Below the pieces are notes generated by a model that saw only the letters and a program-made list of their open reading frames with translations, did no database searches and was not told the DNA's origin. From Claveliimonas sp034178805 (GTDB lineage: Bacteria > Bacillota > Clostridia > Lachnospirales > Lachnospiraceae), in contig NZ_JBNPMZ010000035.1 of the NCBI RefSeq assembly GCF_050314255.1, positions 1 through 7,687 of the forward strand: DNA of 7,687 nucleotides. The letters run 5' to 3'. Position numbers and translations under genes: made by a program. This document shows, one piece after another, positions 6,296 to 7,687 of this stretch; the stretch's first letter is position 1, and every line of letters starts with the position of its first letter.

Positions 6296-6316
6296 GAATA
6301 AAAAAGGGGGAAGCAT

Positions 6317-6751
6317 ATGGAAACAATGTATTGGCTGATTTTATTTGTGGTACTGCTGATCATTGAGATCTGCACCATGGGACTTACCACTATCTGGTTT
6401 GCCGGAGGAGCACTGGTGGCATTTGTTATGGGCATCATCGGGTTTGGAACGACAGTTCAGATTATTGTGTTCCTTATAGTGTCGGTACTGCTTCTTGTGA
6501 TGACCCGGCCTATCGCGTTAAAGTATTTTAATAAAGAAAGGCAGAAAACAAACGCCGAGAGTCTGATCGGGCAGCAGGCGCTGGTGCTGGAGGATGTGGA
6601 TACCCTTCATGCACGGGGGCTTGTGGAGGTGAACGGACAGGAATGGTCGGCAAAGACCGATGATCCGGAAGGATTTATTAAAAAGAACATGGTAGTTGTG
6701 ATTGATGGAATCCAGGGCGTAAAGTTGATTGTGAGAGCGAAGGAGGTCTAA
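6317..6751 (+). CDS. NfeD-family membrane protein
   Basis: NfeD proteins are membrane partners of SPFH/stomatin-like proteins, with membrane helices followed by an OB-fold domain. This 144-residue protein is the short type without the ClpP-like protease domain. Hydrophobic helices are seen at about 4-22, 24-43 and 46-64, followed by a basic junction (RPIALKYFNKER) and a soluble beta-rich region at about 80-142 (LIGQQALVLEDV, GLVEVNGQEWSAKT, VVVIDGIQGVKLIV) that fits the NfeD OB fold, including the typical G-x-V-x-V-x-G-x-x-W pattern. AAGGGGG precedes the ATG by 6 nt. The SPFH gene starts 2 nt after its stop, the classic pairing. Its exact cellular role is not established; membrane microdomain or envelope quality functions are suggested for the family. 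Confidence 0.9.
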   Translation: METMYWLILFVVLLIIEICTMGLTTIWFAGGALVAFVMGIIGFGTTVQIIVFLIVSVLLLVMTRPIALKYFNKERQKTNAESLIGQQALVLEDVDTLHARGLVEVNGQEWSAKTDDPEGFIKKNMVVVIDGIQGVKLIVRAKEV

Positions 6752-6753
6752 GT

Positions 6754-7687
6754 ATGTTGTGGAAAATAATTGGAATTCTGTTTCTTATTTTTGTGATACT
6801 GGTACTCGTTTCCTGTGTGAAGGTTGTACAGCAGGCAAAAGCGCTGGTTGTGGAGAGACTGGGTGCGTACCAGGCAACATGGGGTGTTGGAATTCATTTT
6901 AAGATTCCGTTTATTGAGCGTGTGGCAAGAAAAGTGGATCTGAAGGAACAGGTTGTGGATTTTGCACCACAGCCGGTTATTACCAAGGATAATGTAACGA
7001 TGCGGATTGATACGGTAGTGTTCTACCAGATTACAGACCCGAAGCTGTTCTGCTACGGGGTGGCAAATCCGATCATGGCTATTGAGAATCTGACGGCGAC
7101 GACACTGCGTAACATTATCGGTGATCTGGAGCTGGATCAGACACTGACTTCCAGAGAGACGATCAATACGAAGATGCGGGCATCCCTGGATGTGGCAACG
7201 GATCCGTGGGGAATCAAGGTGAACCGTGTGGAGCTTAAGAACATCATCCCTCCGGCAGCTATTCAGGATGCCATGGAGAAACAGATGAAGGCAGAGCGTG
7301 AGCGCCGTGAGGCGATCCTCCGGGCAGAGGGTGAGAAGAAGTCAACCATCCTTGTGGCAGAAGGACAGAAGGAATCTGTAATCCTGGATGCTGAGGCAGA
7401 GAAGCAGGCAGCAATTCTGCGGGCAGAAGCAGAGCGCGAGAAGATGATCAAGGAAGCAGAAGGTCAGGCAGAGGCCATCCTTAAAGTCCAGAAGGCAAAT
7501 GCAGAAGGTATCCGTCTTCTGAAGGAAGCGGGAGCAGATGAGGCAGTCCTTACCATGAAGAGCCTGGAAGCTTTTGAAAAGGCGGCAGACGGCAGGGCTA
7601 CGAAGATCATTATTCCGTCCGAGATTCAGGGAATTGCAGGCCTGGTAAAATCCATGACGGAGATCGGTGCAAAGGACGAGACAGAGA
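6754..7687 (+). CDS. SPFH/band-7 (QmcA/stomatin-like) protein, 3' end outside window
   Basis: SPFH proteins form membrane-anchored cages that organise microdomains or modulate membrane proteases. The frame is open from the ATG at 6754 to the right edge (311 codons, no stop). An N-terminal membrane anchor (about 3-22) is followed by the SPFH domain (about 23-175; KALVVERLGAYQ, GIHFKIPF, TKDNVTMRIDTVVFYQI, WGIKVNRVELKNIIPP). A long Ala/Glu/Lys-rich coiled coil follows at about 175-255, then a C-terminal region with TKIIIPSEIQGIAGL (283-297). QmcA-type proteins have about 300-320 residues, so only a few residues are probably missing. AAGGAGGT (6740-6747) lies 6 nt before the start, overlapping the end of the nfeD-like gene, so the two are translated together. 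The E. coli parallel is qmcA with ybbJ; flotillin is a less likely match because of the length and C-terminal form. Confidence 0.93.
   Translation, partial: MLWKIIGILFLIFVILVLVSCVKVVQQAKALVVERLGAYQATWGVGIHFKIPFIERVARKVDLKEQVVDFAPQPVITKDNVTMRIDTVVFYQITDPKLFCYGVANPIMAIENLTATTLRNIIGDLELDQTLTSRETINTKMRASLDVATDPWGIKVNRVELKNIIPPAAIQDAMEKQMKAERERREAILRAEGEKKSTILVAEGQKESVILDAEAEKQAAILRAEAEREKMIKEAEGQAEAILKVQKANAEGIRLLKEAGADEAVLTMKSLEAFEKAADGRATKIIIPSEIQGIAGLVKSMTEIGAKDETE
7312..7476 (+). repeat. Five tandem 11-residue (33-bp) coiled-coil repeats in the SPFH gene
   Basis: Residues 187-241 divide evenly into five 11-residue units: AILRAEGEKKS, TILVAEGQKES, VILDAEAEKQA, AILRAEAEREK and MIKEAEGQAEA. The pattern x-I-L-x-A-E-x-x-K-x-x marks a hendecad coiled coil, as expected for the helical wall of SPFH cages. 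The DNA copies have diverged, so this is a protein repeat rather than a recent DNA duplication. Confidence 0.8.

Larger units (their letters stand above)
6200..6316 (+). other. 117-nt intergenic leader between methyltransferase and nfeD genes
   Basis: No gene is seen here. It holds a probable promoter (6229-6257), two adjacent hairpins (6266-6295) and the ribosome binding site AAGGGGG (6304-6310) of the nfeD-like gene. I find no stem followed by a T run that would terminate the upstream transcript, so read-through from the methyltransferase gene is possible. Confidence 0.6.

Noticed and set aside
7263..7451. Ser/Arg-rich open frame on the - strand within the SPFH gene
   Set aside because: It is the antisense shadow of the Ala/Glu/Lys coiled-coil repeat, which explains both its composition and its openness.

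Overview
The window looks like a chromosomal segment of a Gram-positive anaerobe of the class Clostridia, most likely a Lachnospiraceae-type gut bacterium. This is inferred from strong AGGAGG-type ribosome binding sites, moderate GC content, a KtrB/KtrA potassium system and the style of the proteins; no rRNA or other marker is present to confirm it. Every gene I can support is on the + strand.

Layout. (1) Positions 1 to about 1013 hold the right-hand part of an IS200/IS605-family element. It carries the 3' three-quarters of a tnpB gene, whose frame is open to the left edge, followed by about 100 nt of non-coding DNA that folds into three consecutive hairpins. This is the expected place of the omegaRNA (reRNA) scaffold and the right end of the element. 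(2) Positions 1014-1114 form a short promoter region with a good extended -10 promoter and a 13-bp direct repeat around it. (3) Positions 1115-5376 hold a tight cluster of a membrane sensor histidine kinase, an OmpR/PhoB-type response regulator (8-nt overlap), a KtrB/TrkH potassium channel subunit (4-nt gap) and a KtrA RCK subunit (54-nt gap). (4) Positions 5390-6199 hold a TrmH/SpoU-family RNA methyltransferase with a TTG start, 13 nt after ktrA and probably in the same operon. (5) Positions 6200-6316 are a leader with a probable promoter and two adjacent small hairpins. (6) Positions 6317 to the right edge hold an NfeD-family membrane protein and an SPFH/band-7 (QmcA/stomatin-like) protein, 2 nt apart; the latter is cut by the window edge a few residues before its expected end.

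How they work together. The gene order suggests a dedicated potassium uptake unit, in which KtrB forms the membrane pore, KtrA gates it by binding nucleotide, and the two-component system probably senses an envelope or ionic signal and controls its own operon. That regulatory link is inferred from position. NfeD and the SPFH protein form the classic membrane-microdomain pair, likely under its own promoter.

The most interesting points are the TnpB with a non-canonical RuvC-II motif and a reduced zinc-finger region, the hairpin-rich right end abutting the promoter of the sensor operon, the direct repeat at that promoter, and the physical linkage of a non-KdpDE two-component system to ktrBA. I see no convincing intrinsic terminator, tRNA, rRNA or CRISPR array in the window.
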